From positions 1 through 53,010 of the IMG/VR virus record IMGVR_UViG_3300034631_000008: a DNA stretch of 53,010 bases. One strand, written 5' to 3'. Within the stretch, counting starts at the first letter, position 1; every line of letters starts with the position of its first letter. This document shows positions 41,144 to 47,559 of the stretch, in pieces. The position numbers and the translations under genes were made by a program. The DNA is from a virus. The notes below the pieces were generated by a model. That model did no database searches. It was not told the DNA's origin and worked only from the letters and a program-made list of their open reading frames with translations.

Positions 41144-41571
41144 GCTGCGGCCTCGCTCGGCCGCGCCTGCACGTATTCCCGGATCTCACGAGCATGATCG
41201 CGGCAACCCTTGGCCATCGCGTCGTATTCGGTGGCTCTCGCCAGCAGCTCGTCGTCGGAGAGAAGATCGACAGGCACGAGATGCGACGCGCCTTCCCTGA
41301 TGACGGTGTAAGCCTTCTGGAGGTGGTCGAAGCCCGGAAGGACCATCTGGCCGTCCGCCTTCTTCGGCTTGCTGTCGTACTTGCCGACGCAGCGCTTCAT
41401 CACTTCGTGGACGTGGGCGATGGCGCAGACGCGGTAGAAGGGAACGTCGCTACCGGCGACATCGCCTTTGCTCTCCAGGTACTCGGCGGTCAGCCATTCG
41501 ACCCGAGTGATGACGCCGGCATCGACGCGATCCTGAACGAACTTCCGGACTTCCGTGTAGATGCTATCCAT
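41140..41571 (-). CDS. Conserved phage hypothetical protein
   Basis: A 143-residue protein. A central MVLPGFDHLQKAYTVIRE segment and the closing helical part (ATEYDAMAKGCRDHAREIREY) recur in small phage proteins of the early region. No function is known. It lies three bases after the HTH protein gene. Confidence 0.72.
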   Translation of the reverse strand: MDSIYTEVRKFVQDRVDAGVITRVEWLTAEYLESKGDVAGSDVPFYRVCAIAHVHEVMKRCVGKYDSKPKKADGQMVLPGFDHLQKAYTVIREGASHLVPVDLLSDDELLARATEYDAMAKGCRDHAREIREYVQARPSEAAA

Positions 41572-41574
41572 CGG

Positions 41575-42267
41575 TCAAATCCTTGTGGCGATGATGTCGT
41601 GGATGCTGTCGATCGACGCGATGTTGGCGCGGACCTTCGCCGTCTGCTTTTCGTCGAGGTTCGGGAGGATCGCTTCGAGATCGGCTTTGCCGAGTTCCGC
41701 CGCGTATTCGCTGACGAGCGCCACGAAGTGCATGGCCTTGTTGAAGGCTTCCGGATCGCGGCCCTTGAGCCACGTCTGAGGATCGGGCGCCGGGCGGGCC
41801 TTCCGGCCTTGATCAGCCAGCGTGGTCAGCGTCGGCGGCGTCGGGCTCTCGACCTGCTCGGTGAATTCCGGCTCGGGCAGGCTGGCAATGCGAACAGCCT
41901 GCTTCGTCTGATGCGGCGACATGCCGGCTTGTTCGGCCACCTCGCGCTGTGTCGGCGCGGGAGCAGAAGGGCGGGCGCCCTCCTTTTTGGTCGTGTCGCC
42001 GCCGCGACCATCGAATTGCTGAAGGAGTTCTCCGGCGCGGCGCATCGCGCGGGCCCTGATGCGCGCCGCCATCCGCTCGAGCTCGAGATCTTCAGCCTGC
42101 TTGGCGTAGGATGCGAGAGCGGCGGCCTTGTCTGCCCAGTCCTTGCACTCGTCGACGGAGGCGCAGTTGGTCAGCGCCGTCTTGGCGTTCTCGTAAGAGA
42201 CCGGAAGGCGAGCATTCGAGACATTCGCCGGGAGTTTGGTGGGAGTAGCGGGCGCGATTTCGATCAT
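41575..42267 (-). CDS. Helix-turn-helix phage protein (ParB-like part)
   Basis: A 230-residue protein. The first 90 residues are helical with a conserved pattern (ECKDWADKAAALASYAKQAED, then ARIRARAMRRAGELL). A helix-turn-helix follows (TQREVAEQAGMSPHQTKQAVRIA, about 107-130). Similar proteins occur in many prophages near the repressor region, sometimes annotated as ParB-like. It starts inside the Cro-like stop (ATGA) and so is the second gene of the leftward transcript. Confidence 0.72.
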   Translation of the reverse strand: MIEIAPATPTKLPANVSNARLPVSYENAKTALTNCASVDECKDWADKAAALASYAKQAEDLELERMAARIRARAMRRAGELLQQFDGRGGDTTKKEGARPSAPAPTQREVAEQAGMSPHQTKQAVRIASLPEPEFTEQVESPTPPTLTTLADQGRKARPAPDPQTWLKGRDPEAFNKAMHFVALVSEYAAELGKADLEAILPNLDEKQTAKVRANIASIDSIHDIIATRI

Positions 42268-42467
42268 GCGGCCACTCCCTCAGCGTTCGGGGTCGGACGT
42301 TGTGCGACCGCCTCAAGAAGCTTCTGCGCGGAGCCGCGAGGGCGGGTGATGCCTTTCTCCCATCTGGAGACATTCGATCGGTCGACGCCGATCTCTGCTG
42401 CCAGCTCTTCTTGGGAGAGGTTCAGGCGCTTGCGGAGCGCCGCGATATCGATTGGTTTCTGATCCAT
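42264..42467 (-). CDS. Cro-like repressor (HTH_3)
   Basis: A 67-residue protein with one XRE-family helix-turn-helix: IAALRKRLNLSQEELAAEIGVDRSNVSRWEKG. It is divergent to the CI-like gene and starts the long leftward operon. ATG 42467 is chosen; the upstream in-frame extension runs through the operator. The likely -10 box ends only about ten bases before the ATG, so the message may be nearly leaderless. It would oppose CI at the shared operators. Confidence 0.88.
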   Translation of the reverse strand: MDQKPIDIAALRKRLNLSQEELAAEIGVDRSNVSRWEKGITRPRGSAQKLLEAVAQRPTPNAEGVAA

Positions 42468-42476
42468 GACGATCGC

Positions 42477-42506
42477 ATATGTGCATAACGCACTTATCCT
42501 CGTCAA
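42477..42506 (-). promoter_or_regulatory. Probable leftward promoter of the Cro-like gene
   Basis: On the minus strand, -35 TTGACG (42506-42501) is followed after 18 bases by ACATAT (42482-42477). O1 lies between and over the -10, so bound repressor would block it. Confidence 0.55.
42481..42493. promoter_or_regulatory. Operator O1 in the cro-cI region
   Basis: GTGCATAACGCAC is a 13-base palindrome with one mismatch, differing by one base from the two sites at 45.7 kb. It overlaps the probable -10 region of the Cro-like gene. Confidence 0.75.
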
Positions 42507-42518
42507 GTCGAAACGCAC
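42506..42518. promoter_or_regulatory. Operator O2, half-conserved
   Basis: The right half AACGCAC matches the other sites, while the left half does not. Its centre (42512) is 25 bases from O1 and 23 from O3, the regular spacing expected for stacked dimers. Confidence 0.5.
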
Positions 42519-42528
42519 ATTCGATCCG

Positions 42529-42541
42529 GTGCAATTTGCAC
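42529..42541. promoter_or_regulatory. Operator O3 at the cI start
   Basis: GTGCAATTTGCAC is a perfect 13-base palindrome sharing the outer GTGC/GCAC of O1. It ends two bases before the cI ATG, a place suited to autoregulation. Confidence 0.65.
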
Positions 42542-42543
42542 GG

Positions 42544-43158
42544 ATGGATTTTGACGACCGCCCAGAGCCCGCGAGAAGGCTGGAAGAAGCGAGGCTGGCA
42601 CGAGGCTTTAAGAGCGCCCGAGCCGCCGCCGACTACTTCGGGTGGAAGTACGACAGCTATGCTCAGCACGAGAGCGGCCTTCGCGGCCTTTCCAGATCGG
42701 CAAAGCGATATGCGAATGCCTACGGTGTGTCCGAAGGCTGGCTGCTGACCGGCGAGGGAAACGACGAGATCACCAACGTGCCTCACGTCTCTTGGGTGAG
42801 CGCAGGCCAACTGAAGAAGTCAGAGGGTGTGACCTCAGCCGAAATCGAACGGTATGTGCCGGTAGCCAATCTGCCTCGGGGCGACTGGATGGCTTTGACC
42901 GTCCGCGGTGACTCGATGGATCGGATTGCGCCCGAGGGTTCGATTATCGTCCTCAACCACGCCGACGACACGCTGCTCAACGATCGCTTCTACGTCTTCT
43001 CGCTGGAAGGCGGAGAAGCGACATTCAAGCGCTACCGCAGCTCTCCCCGCCCCATGCTGCAGCCGTTCTCGACGAACCTCGACCACATGTCGATTCCCGC
43101 CAATGAAGGCGAGTTCTATGTCGTCGGCCGCGTTCGCCGGGTCATCACCGATGTCTGA
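42544..43158 (+). CDS. CI-like self-cleaving repressor (S24)
   Basis: A 204-residue lysogeny repressor. The N-terminal part (10-60) is a helix-turn-helix domain (KSARAAADYFGWKYDSYAQHE). The C-terminal LexA/S24 peptidase domain has cleavage site A87-G88 (WVSAGQL), Ser124 in RGDSM and Lys162 in ATFKRY. All parts for RecA-stimulated self-cleavage are present, so SOS induction is expected. ATG 42544 begins the homologous part; an upstream ATG at 42466 would read through the operators. No ribosome binding site is seen, only operator O3, so translation may be from a leaderless message. Confidence 0.93.
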   Translation: MDFDDRPEPARRLEEARLARGFKSARAAADYFGWKYDSYAQHESGLRGLSRSAKRYANAYGVSEGWLLTGEGNDEITNVPHVSWVSAGQLKKSEGVTSAEIERYVPVANLPRGDWMALTVRGDSMDRIAPEGSIIVLNHADDTLLNDRFYVFSLEGGEATFKRYRSSPRPMLQPFSTNLDHMSIPANEGEFYVVGRVRRVITDV

Positions 43159-43522
43159 GAACCCGCCTATCCTCTACGCCCGCCTTCCGGATGCAGCATC
43201 AAGTGCCGGATACGTCGTCCGCGGGCACACGATGGGGGCAATCCGGGACGGATGGATCGTGTTCATCGAGAACAAGCAGAGGCCTCCTGGCGACCATCTC
43301 CTGAACGAGTTGTGCGTGGTCGAGACGAAGGCCGGCGAAAACCTCATCCGCTACGTGCGGAAAGGACGGCGGCCCGGCACGTGGGATCTGGTTACGGTCA
43401 CGGGGCCCGACATGCGAGACGTCCCCGTCGTGTGGGCTGAGCTCGTGATCCTGATCCAGCCGCACAGCCTCTCGGGACCGGAGATTGAGGTTCTCAATCA
43501 GATGGATGGGGTGCTGGGGTGA
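43151..43522 (+). CDS. S24-like protein lacking catalytic residues
   Basis: A 123-residue protein that looks like the C-terminal half of an S24 repressor without any DNA-binding domain. YVVRGHTMGAIRDGWIVFI aligns with the CI segment WMALTVRGDSMDRIAPEGSIIVL, but Ser of GDSM is Thr27. The Lys position of ATFKRY is Ile66 in ENLIRY. There is also no Ala-Gly cleavage site. It overlaps the cI stop by eight bases and so is made with CI. It may pair with CI and change its stability or cooperativity. Distance to the next gene (TcmP) is 39 bases. Confidence 0.78.
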   Translation: MSENPPILYARLPDAASSAGYVVRGHTMGAIRDGWIVFIENKQRPPGDHLLNELCVVETKAGENLIRYVRKGRRPGTWDLVTVTGPDMRDVPVVWAELVILIQPHSLSGPEIEVLNQMDGVLG

Positions 43523-43561
43523 TCGACGCAGCTGCGCTTGCCTTGAGCGGAGGGTGATGCC

Positions 43562-44470
43562 GTGAGTCATGTCTTCGGCGGCGAACACACTGAACGGAAG
43601 CTTGACGTCGTCGAAGACTACCTGAAGCGCTACACCAGTGCGTTGAGCACGAAGCCATTCACGCTTTGGTACATCGATGCTTTCGCCGGCACAGGATCGC
43701 GAGATGTCGAGCGAGATGTCGGATTATTTGACGAGACCGACGATCCAACGGTTCGGCAAACATTGGACGGCTCGGCGCGTCGCGCCCTAAAGATAGACCC
43801 TCCGTTTCAACATTTCGTTTTCGTAGAAGAGGACGCCGAGCGCGTCGCCACTTTGGAGAACATCCGCAGCGAGTTTCCTGATCGCGATGTGACGATCAAG
43901 TGCGGAGAAGCCAATGAGGCTCTCGCAGACTTCGATTTCTTGAAGACGTGGTCAAGAGTTAACCCGCTCAATCGAGGCGTCGTATTCCTAGACCCATACG
44001 CGCTGCAAGTCGACTGGGCGACGTTGGTCAGCTTGGCTCAGACGAGGAAGATAGACGTCTGGTATCTCTTCCCCATTCGTGATGTCACCCGGCAGCTGGC
44101 GCACGACATTGATGGCGTCGGTCCGAAATCCGGAAGGCTTGATCGCGTCCTCGGGCACGCGTGGCGGGAGTTGTATGCGCCCCCGCCAGCGAACCAATCA
44201 AGCTTATTCGACGCCCCTGTGATCCCTTCTCACAAACGGATAGCGACGAAAGCAGAGATAGAGGATTGGTTTAGGCGAAGGTTGGAAAGCGAGTTCAGCT
44301 TCGTCGCCGATCCGGTTCCGATCGGCGGTCGCGACGATAGCCCGATATTCTCGCTCTTCCTGGCGATCGGCAACAAGAGCGAGAGAGCGAAGCGGCTGGC
44401 AGGTCAATTTGCCAAAGATGTCAGGCGCCGGCATGAGCAGCGGGCATCTCGTCGTATGTCCGGCCGTTGA
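43562..44470 (+). CDS. tcmP: Three-Cys-motif partner protein TcmP
   Basis: A 302-residue protein of the TcmP family, named for its regular occurrence beside three-Cys proteins. The N-terminal part has YLKRYTSALSTKPFTLWYIDA and then AFAGTGSR (about 40-47), and VFLDPYALQ is at 142-150. This organisation resembles a Rossmann-type methyltransferase, with FAGTG as nucleotide-binding loop and DPYA in the place of DPPY. The C-terminal half is basic. It follows the CI / S24-like genes on the same strand, is more AT-rich than its neighbours, and its 3' end overlaps the convergent three-Cys gene by 50 bases. GTG 43562 is the start. Function experimentally unknown. Confidence 0.87.
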   Translation: MSHVFGGEHTERKLDVVEDYLKRYTSALSTKPFTLWYIDAFAGTGSRDVERDVGLFDETDDPTVRQTLDGSARRALKIDPPFQHFVFVEEDAERVATLENIRSEFPDRDVTIKCGEANEALADFDFLKTWSRVNPLNRGVVFLDPYALQVDWATLVSLAQTRKIDVWYLFPIRDVTRQLAHDIDGVGPKSGRLDRVLGHAWRELYAPPPANQSSLFDAPVIPSHKRIATKAEIEDWFRRRLESEFSFVADPVPIGGRDDSPIFSLFLAIGNKSERAKRLAGQFAKDVRRRHEQRASRRMSGR

Positions 44471-45179
44471 GCATCCGACCGGACGCCTTCTTGTTCCGTC
44501 CGCCCCACTGCTTGAAGAAGAACGCTGTGCGCGCTCCACGACACATGCGCTCAATCTCGTCGACCCATGCAGGATCCATGTGACGCGACTTCGGACCTGA
44601 TTCCCCGCCGACGATCGCCCAATGAATATCTGAAAGGTTCGCCCCTGCGACAGAACCGATGAGCGGCTCGAAAGAGATGAACCGGACCGCTGCCGGCACA
44701 CGGCGCAGATCGTCGATGCGATTGATCACCCGGCCATCCTCGACGCTCGTCCCCAGCCAGACATTTGGCAACACAGCGAGTCCGCTGTTTTGCAGCACGT
44801 CGGCCATCCGATCAGGTCGCTTCGTCAGGATCTGGTAGGTGTGGTGCGGCGTGTTCCGCATGACCGTCCAGACCTCGCCGATGAACTCGACAGGCACGCC
44901 GTCATGGAACAGATCCGACATCGAGTTGACGAAGACCCGGCGCGGCGATCGCCACTTGGCGGGTGCCGCCAGCGCGCCATGATCCAGCGTGATTTTCCCG
45001 GTCCAGACCTTCCGCCCGCCGCTGGTCCGAGTGAGGCCGCGGTACTTCTCCTGCCCCATGGCCTCGAGCCGCGCGGCCATTCGCATCGCGTAGCAGTTCG
45101 TGCATCCGGCTGTCAGCACGGTGCATCCCGCCACCGGATTCCAGGTGGCATCCGTCCATTCAATCGAGGTCTCGGCCAT
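44421..45179 (-). CDS. Three-Cys phage Gp37/Gp68-like protein (DUF5131)
   Basis: A 252-residue protein of the Gp37/Gp68 (DUF5131) family. The Cys cluster C19-x6-C26-x2-C29 (NPVAGCTVLTAGCTNCYAMR) recalls iron-sulfur or radical-SAM-like centres. Further landmarks are VFVNSMSDLFHDGVP, YQILTKRPDRM, NVWLGTSVED and HWAIVGGESGPKSRHMDP. The usual partner TcmP is encoded convergently, overlapping by 50 bases. ATG 45179 has AGGAG nine bases upstream. The enzyme's substrate is not known; nucleic-acid modification is a common guess. Confidence 0.9.
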   Translation of the reverse strand: MAETSIEWTDATWNPVAGCTVLTAGCTNCYAMRMAARLEAMGQEKYRGLTRTSGGRKVWTGKITLDHGALAAPAKWRSPRRVFVNSMSDLFHDGVPVEFIGEVWTVMRNTPHHTYQILTKRPDRMADVLQNSGLAVLPNVWLGTSVEDGRVINRIDDLRRVPAAVRFISFEPLIGSVAGANLSDIHWAIVGGESGPKSRHMDPAWVDEIERMCRGARTAFFFKQWGGRNKKASGRMLNGRTYDEMPAAHAGA

Positions 45180-45256
45180 GGGATGATTCTCCTATGTTCA
45201 TGGCTTAATCTTTTGTAGACCAATTCGGGCTTTCGCGTGCCTGTCGCGTACTATTC

Positions 45257-45295
45257 AACCTTCAGGAGTCTTGGCGTTCTTGGTCCCTGAAGGTT
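45257..45295. repeat. 10-base inverted repeat
   Basis: AACCTTCAGG (45257-45266) and CCTGAAGGTT (45286-45295) are perfect inverted copies separated by 19 bases. The core CCTGAAGG occurs again at 45376-45383. Confidence 0.7.
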
Positions 45296-45542
45296 GCGAG
45301 AGGAGGGTTCCGGAGCCAAAGACCCCCCTACCCCCACAGGCCGAAGCCAGCGAAGGTAGGGAGGCCATGGCTGGTCCTGAAGGCCGGAGCCGGATGGGAC
45401 ACTACGCCAGGACGCCTCTCGGCAATCCGTCCTCAGTTTCCGGTCGCACCGTAGGATGATCTAACCCCCGCGCGTGGCGGCTGTACCGGCAGACCCGTTG
45501 CAGAGCCCGTCGCCGCCTTCACCCTTCGAGGTCGCGCATAGA

Positions 45543-45560
45543 CTTGCCTTGCGAGGCAAG
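45543..45560 (+). other. Short hairpin (possible small-RNA element)
   Basis: CTTGCCT and AGGCAAG form a perfect 7-base stem with a 4-base loop (TGCG). It lies about 45 bases upstream of the terminator and could be the 5' part of a small RNA that ends there. Confidence 0.4.
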
Positions 45561-45602
45561 ATCATTTAACCGAAATCCTGTTCACAGACTTCAGCATGCG
45601 AG

Positions 45603-45640
45603 ACGCGAAGGCCCCGGTTCACCGCCGGGGCTTTTCGCGT
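45603..45640 (+). terminator. Strong intrinsic terminator
   Basis: GCCCCGG (45611-45617) pairs with CCGGGGC (45625-45631) and is followed by TTTT. The flanks ACGCGAA and TTCGCGT extend the stem. It would stop transcripts arriving from the left before the rightward promoter. Confidence 0.8.
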
Positions 45641-45675
45641 TCTAGGCCGTGCTCCTGTTCGCCGTCAACAAAAAT

Positions 45676-45688
45676 GTGCGTAACGCAC
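45676..45688. promoter_or_regulatory. Operator, distal copy 1
   Basis: GTGCGTAACGCAC, a perfect 13-base palindrome directly before the -35 box of the rightward promoter. Confidence 0.8.
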
Positions 45689-45718
45689 TTGACGTGATGT
45701 GCGTAACGCACGCATATT
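45689..45718 (+). promoter_or_regulatory. Rightward early promoter
   Basis: -35 TTGACG (45689-45694) and -10 CATATT (45713-45718) with 18 bases between. One operator lies in the spacer and one upstream, so the promoter is probably silenced by CI in the lysogen. It would drive the recombination, xis and int genes. Confidence 0.68.
45699..45711. promoter_or_regulatory. Operator, distal copy 2
   Basis: A second perfect GTGCGTAACGCAC, 23 bases from the first (centre to centre), inside the promoter spacer. Confidence 0.8.
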
Positions 45719-45757
45719 AGGCCCATCGAAACGCCACCGCCCCGATGGAGCCCCGAC

Positions 45758-46003
45758 ATGCTGGACACGCCCGAAGCAGCAATCAGCAGACGCGGTTTTC
45801 TTGGCGGCATCGCAGCCACCGTCACCGCAGCCTTCATCCCGGTCATGTCCGGCAAGGCCGACGCCGCTGAGGTGAGTGAGCCGAAGCACCGGAAGCTTCC
45901 CGATGGCTGGGAACATGTCGGCTCGGGCCGCTACCGCTTCACCGCATTCACGTCGACCGAGACCGTGGTGTGGGCAGAAACGCCCGCAATCGCCGCCGCC
46001 TGA
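45758..46003 (+). CDS. Small protein with Tat-type signal
   Basis: An 81-residue protein. The N-terminus has SRRGFLGG (10-17) followed by a hydrophobic stretch and an AxA-like end near ADAA. This is the layout of a twin-arginine signal peptide. The mature part would be only about 45 residues, rich in aromatic residues (PDGWEHVGSGRYRFTAF). It is the first gene after the repressed promoter. Export of a folded 5-kDa protein is odd for an early phage gene; the motif could also be chance. Confidence 0.6.
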   Translation: MLDTPEAAISRRGFLGGIAATVTAAFIPVMSGKADAAEVSEPKHRKLPDGWEHVGSGRYRFTAFTSTETVVWAETPAIAAA

Positions 46004-46030
46004 CCACCCACCCCCTCTGGAGCCGCCCCG

Positions 46031-46378
46031 ATGAAGCACCCTTTCCGCCCTGACGAAGCGCCTTGGTACATCAACCGCAGCCCGATCGAGGTTGAGACGA
46101 CTGCCGACCTGATCATCTGCGGCGCGCTCATTGCCGAGCCCACGGTCACTCTGACCATCGCGGACGTCCGGACCAACCCGATCGTCGTGAACTACGAGTT
46201 CGAGGACCACGCCGGGACCGTCGTCGAGGTCGATGCCCAGAAGTGGCACGTCACCCACAAGTCCGAGCAGGCGGCATGGCCGGAGATCGCGGTCTTCGTC
46301 AGCGCCTGCGACTGCGCCTTTACCGATGCCGTCCGCGCTGAGGCTGCCGAGCAGCTGCAGACGGCGATGGCGGCCTGA
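46031..46378 (+). CDS. Hypothetical early protein
   Basis: A 115-residue protein with GGAG eight bases before ATG 46031. The beta-rich middle (TVTLTIADVRTNPIVVNYEFED) and a short C-terminal helix suggest a small globular fold. No family recognised. It is the second of a row of small early ORFs, each with its own C-rich leader and ribosome site. Confidence 0.65.
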   Translation: MKHPFRPDEAPWYINRSPIEVETTADLIICGALIAEPTVTLTIADVRTNPIVVNYEFEDHAGTVVEVDAQKWHVTHKSEQAAWPEIAVFVSACDCAFTDAVRAEAAEQLQTAMAA

Positions 46379-46440
46379 GCGGCCGCCCGAATTTCCCCAC
46401 CCCAACCACACACCCCGCCCCGGCGGAATGGGAGCCAGAG

Positions 46441-46680
46441 ATGACGAGCACCAGCAACTATGTCGGCGGCGATGTCAGCGCGCCCGCGAAGTATGAACTC
46501 CGCATCAACGGCACGGTCACCGAGACCAGCAGCAATGTCGTTGACCTTTACTGGAAAGCGCGTTGGGCGGTCTGCGGGAAGCCCGAAGCTCGCGCAGAAG
46601 TCGAAGCTGTCTCTGGCTTCTACGTCAACGCCTTCTTCTCGGATGACACCCTCCTTGAGTGGGAACGCGCCGCCGTCTGA
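46441..46680 (+). CDS. Hypothetical early protein
   Basis: A 79-residue protein with GGAG seven bases before its ATG. It starts MTSTSNYVGGDVSAPAKYEL and has a hydrophobic/aromatic core (VVDLYWKARWAV). No family recognised. A perfect 7-base hairpin (46690-46707) follows its stop. Confidence 0.62.
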   Translation: MTSTSNYVGGDVSAPAKYELRINGTVTETSSNVVDLYWKARWAVCGKPEARAEVEAVSGFYVNAFFSDDTLLEWERAAV

Positions 46681-46689
46681 GCCCCCACC

Positions 46690-46707
46690 GAGGGGCATCG
46701 GCCCCTC
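46690..46707 (+). terminator. Hairpin between early genes
   Basis: GAGGGGC and GCCCCTC form a perfect 7-base stem with loop ATCG. There is no U tract, so it may be an attenuator or RNA-processing element rather than a full stop. Confidence 0.4.
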
Positions 46708-46732
46708 ATCCCCAACACCGGAGATTGAGACA

Positions 46733-47140
46733 ATGACGAAGGCGAAATCCGCGAAAGCCCGCAAGCAGCATCACGAAGCATCGAAGCCGGAAGAGGCCCC
46801 GATAGTCGCGCTCAAGGTGGGCGACTGGCAGTTCCCCGCCTTTGACGGGCTGTCCGCAGCCTTCGGCGCAGATGGCCGTGACTACCCGCCGATGGATCGC
46901 ATCCCCGACGAGTTCATGCGCGGTCACACGCCCTTCAACAAGGTCGTCTCCACGCTGTTCTTCAAGGGCGGCTCGCTTGCTGATTTCAGTCTGCAGTTCA
47001 AGCCGGACATCGACCGCCGGTCAGCGATGACTGCGATCCGCGCCCTCCTCTGTTCCTTCGCCCCGAAGCACGAAGTCAAGGAAGCCACCGTCGCTTGGTG
47101 CCTCTCCGAATGGACCGTGCCGACCGACCTCCCCGCCTGA
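46733..47140 (+). CDS. Hypothetical early protein
   Basis: A 135-residue protein with a Lys-rich N-terminus (MTKAKSAKARKQHH) and a folded remainder containing FDGLSAAFGADGRDYPPMDRIPDEF and a C-terminal helical region. ATG 46733 follows GGAGATTGAGACA; the longer reading frame begins inside the previous gene and is rejected. No family recognised. Confidence 0.7.
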   Translation: MTKAKSAKARKQHHEASKPEEAPIVALKVGDWQFPAFDGLSAAFGADGRDYPPMDRIPDEFMRGHTPFNKVVSTLFFKGGSLADFSLQFKPDIDRRSAMTAIRALLCSFAPKHEVKEATVAWCLSEWTVPTDLPA

Positions 47141-47175
47141 TCCCATCCCCAACGACGAAGCGCAAAGAGGCAGAG

Positions 47176-47559
47176 ATGACCAACCGACTCTCCGACGCCA
47201 CGCTGTACGCCCTAGCCGATCCTGTTGAAGTCGAAGGCTACGACGCCCCGCTTCAGCCGTTCACTGCGGCTCGTGCCCGACTGGACGATTTCGACGTGAT
47301 CCGCGAGACGGCCCGCGCCCTCAAGCTGCCGCCGCTCAATGCCCACCAGGAAGACGCGATCATCGAAGCTGTCGGGCCTGCCGATGGCGTTGACGATGAT
47401 GTCCGGCGCGTTCGGATCGTTCGCGAAACCCTCGCCGAGTTCGGCGTCGATACCGACCGCTGCACCGCCGTCTATTCCAAGGTCTACGGCCGGTGCAAGC
47501 GCATCGCGATGGACGTGGACCGGGCGCACCGGGGCGCGTTCTCGGAGGCGAGGGTATGA
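47176..47559 (+). CDS. Hypothetical early protein
   Basis: A 127-residue acidic protein, helical at the end (TAVYSKVYGRCKRIAMDVDR). ATG 47176 has an AGAGGCAGAG leader. It overlaps the exonuclease start by four bases (ATGA), so it may be a partner or regulator of the recombination genes. No family recognised. Confidence 0.7.
   Translation: MTNRLSDATLYALADPVEVEGYDAPLQPFTAARARLDDFDVIRETARALKLPPLNAHQEDAIIEAVGPADGVDDDVRRVRIVRETLAEFGVDTDRCTAVYSKVYGRCKRIAMDVDRAHRGAFSEARV

Larger units (their letters stand above)
45180..45757. other. Noncoding regulatory region
   Basis: A 578-base stretch without a convincing gene. It holds the promoter of the three-Cys gene, a 10-base inverted repeat, three CCTGAAGG cores (one inverted), a short hairpin, a strong terminator and a repressed rightward promoter. 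A small RNA or a replication origin could be here. The 62-codon ORF at 45271 has no ribosome site and a low-complexity translation. Confidence 0.6.

Noticed and set aside
45271-45459. 62-codon ORF in the noncoding region
   Set aside because: No ribosome binding site, low-complexity Pro/Arg/Gly translation, and it crosses the inverted repeat; better explained as noncoding.
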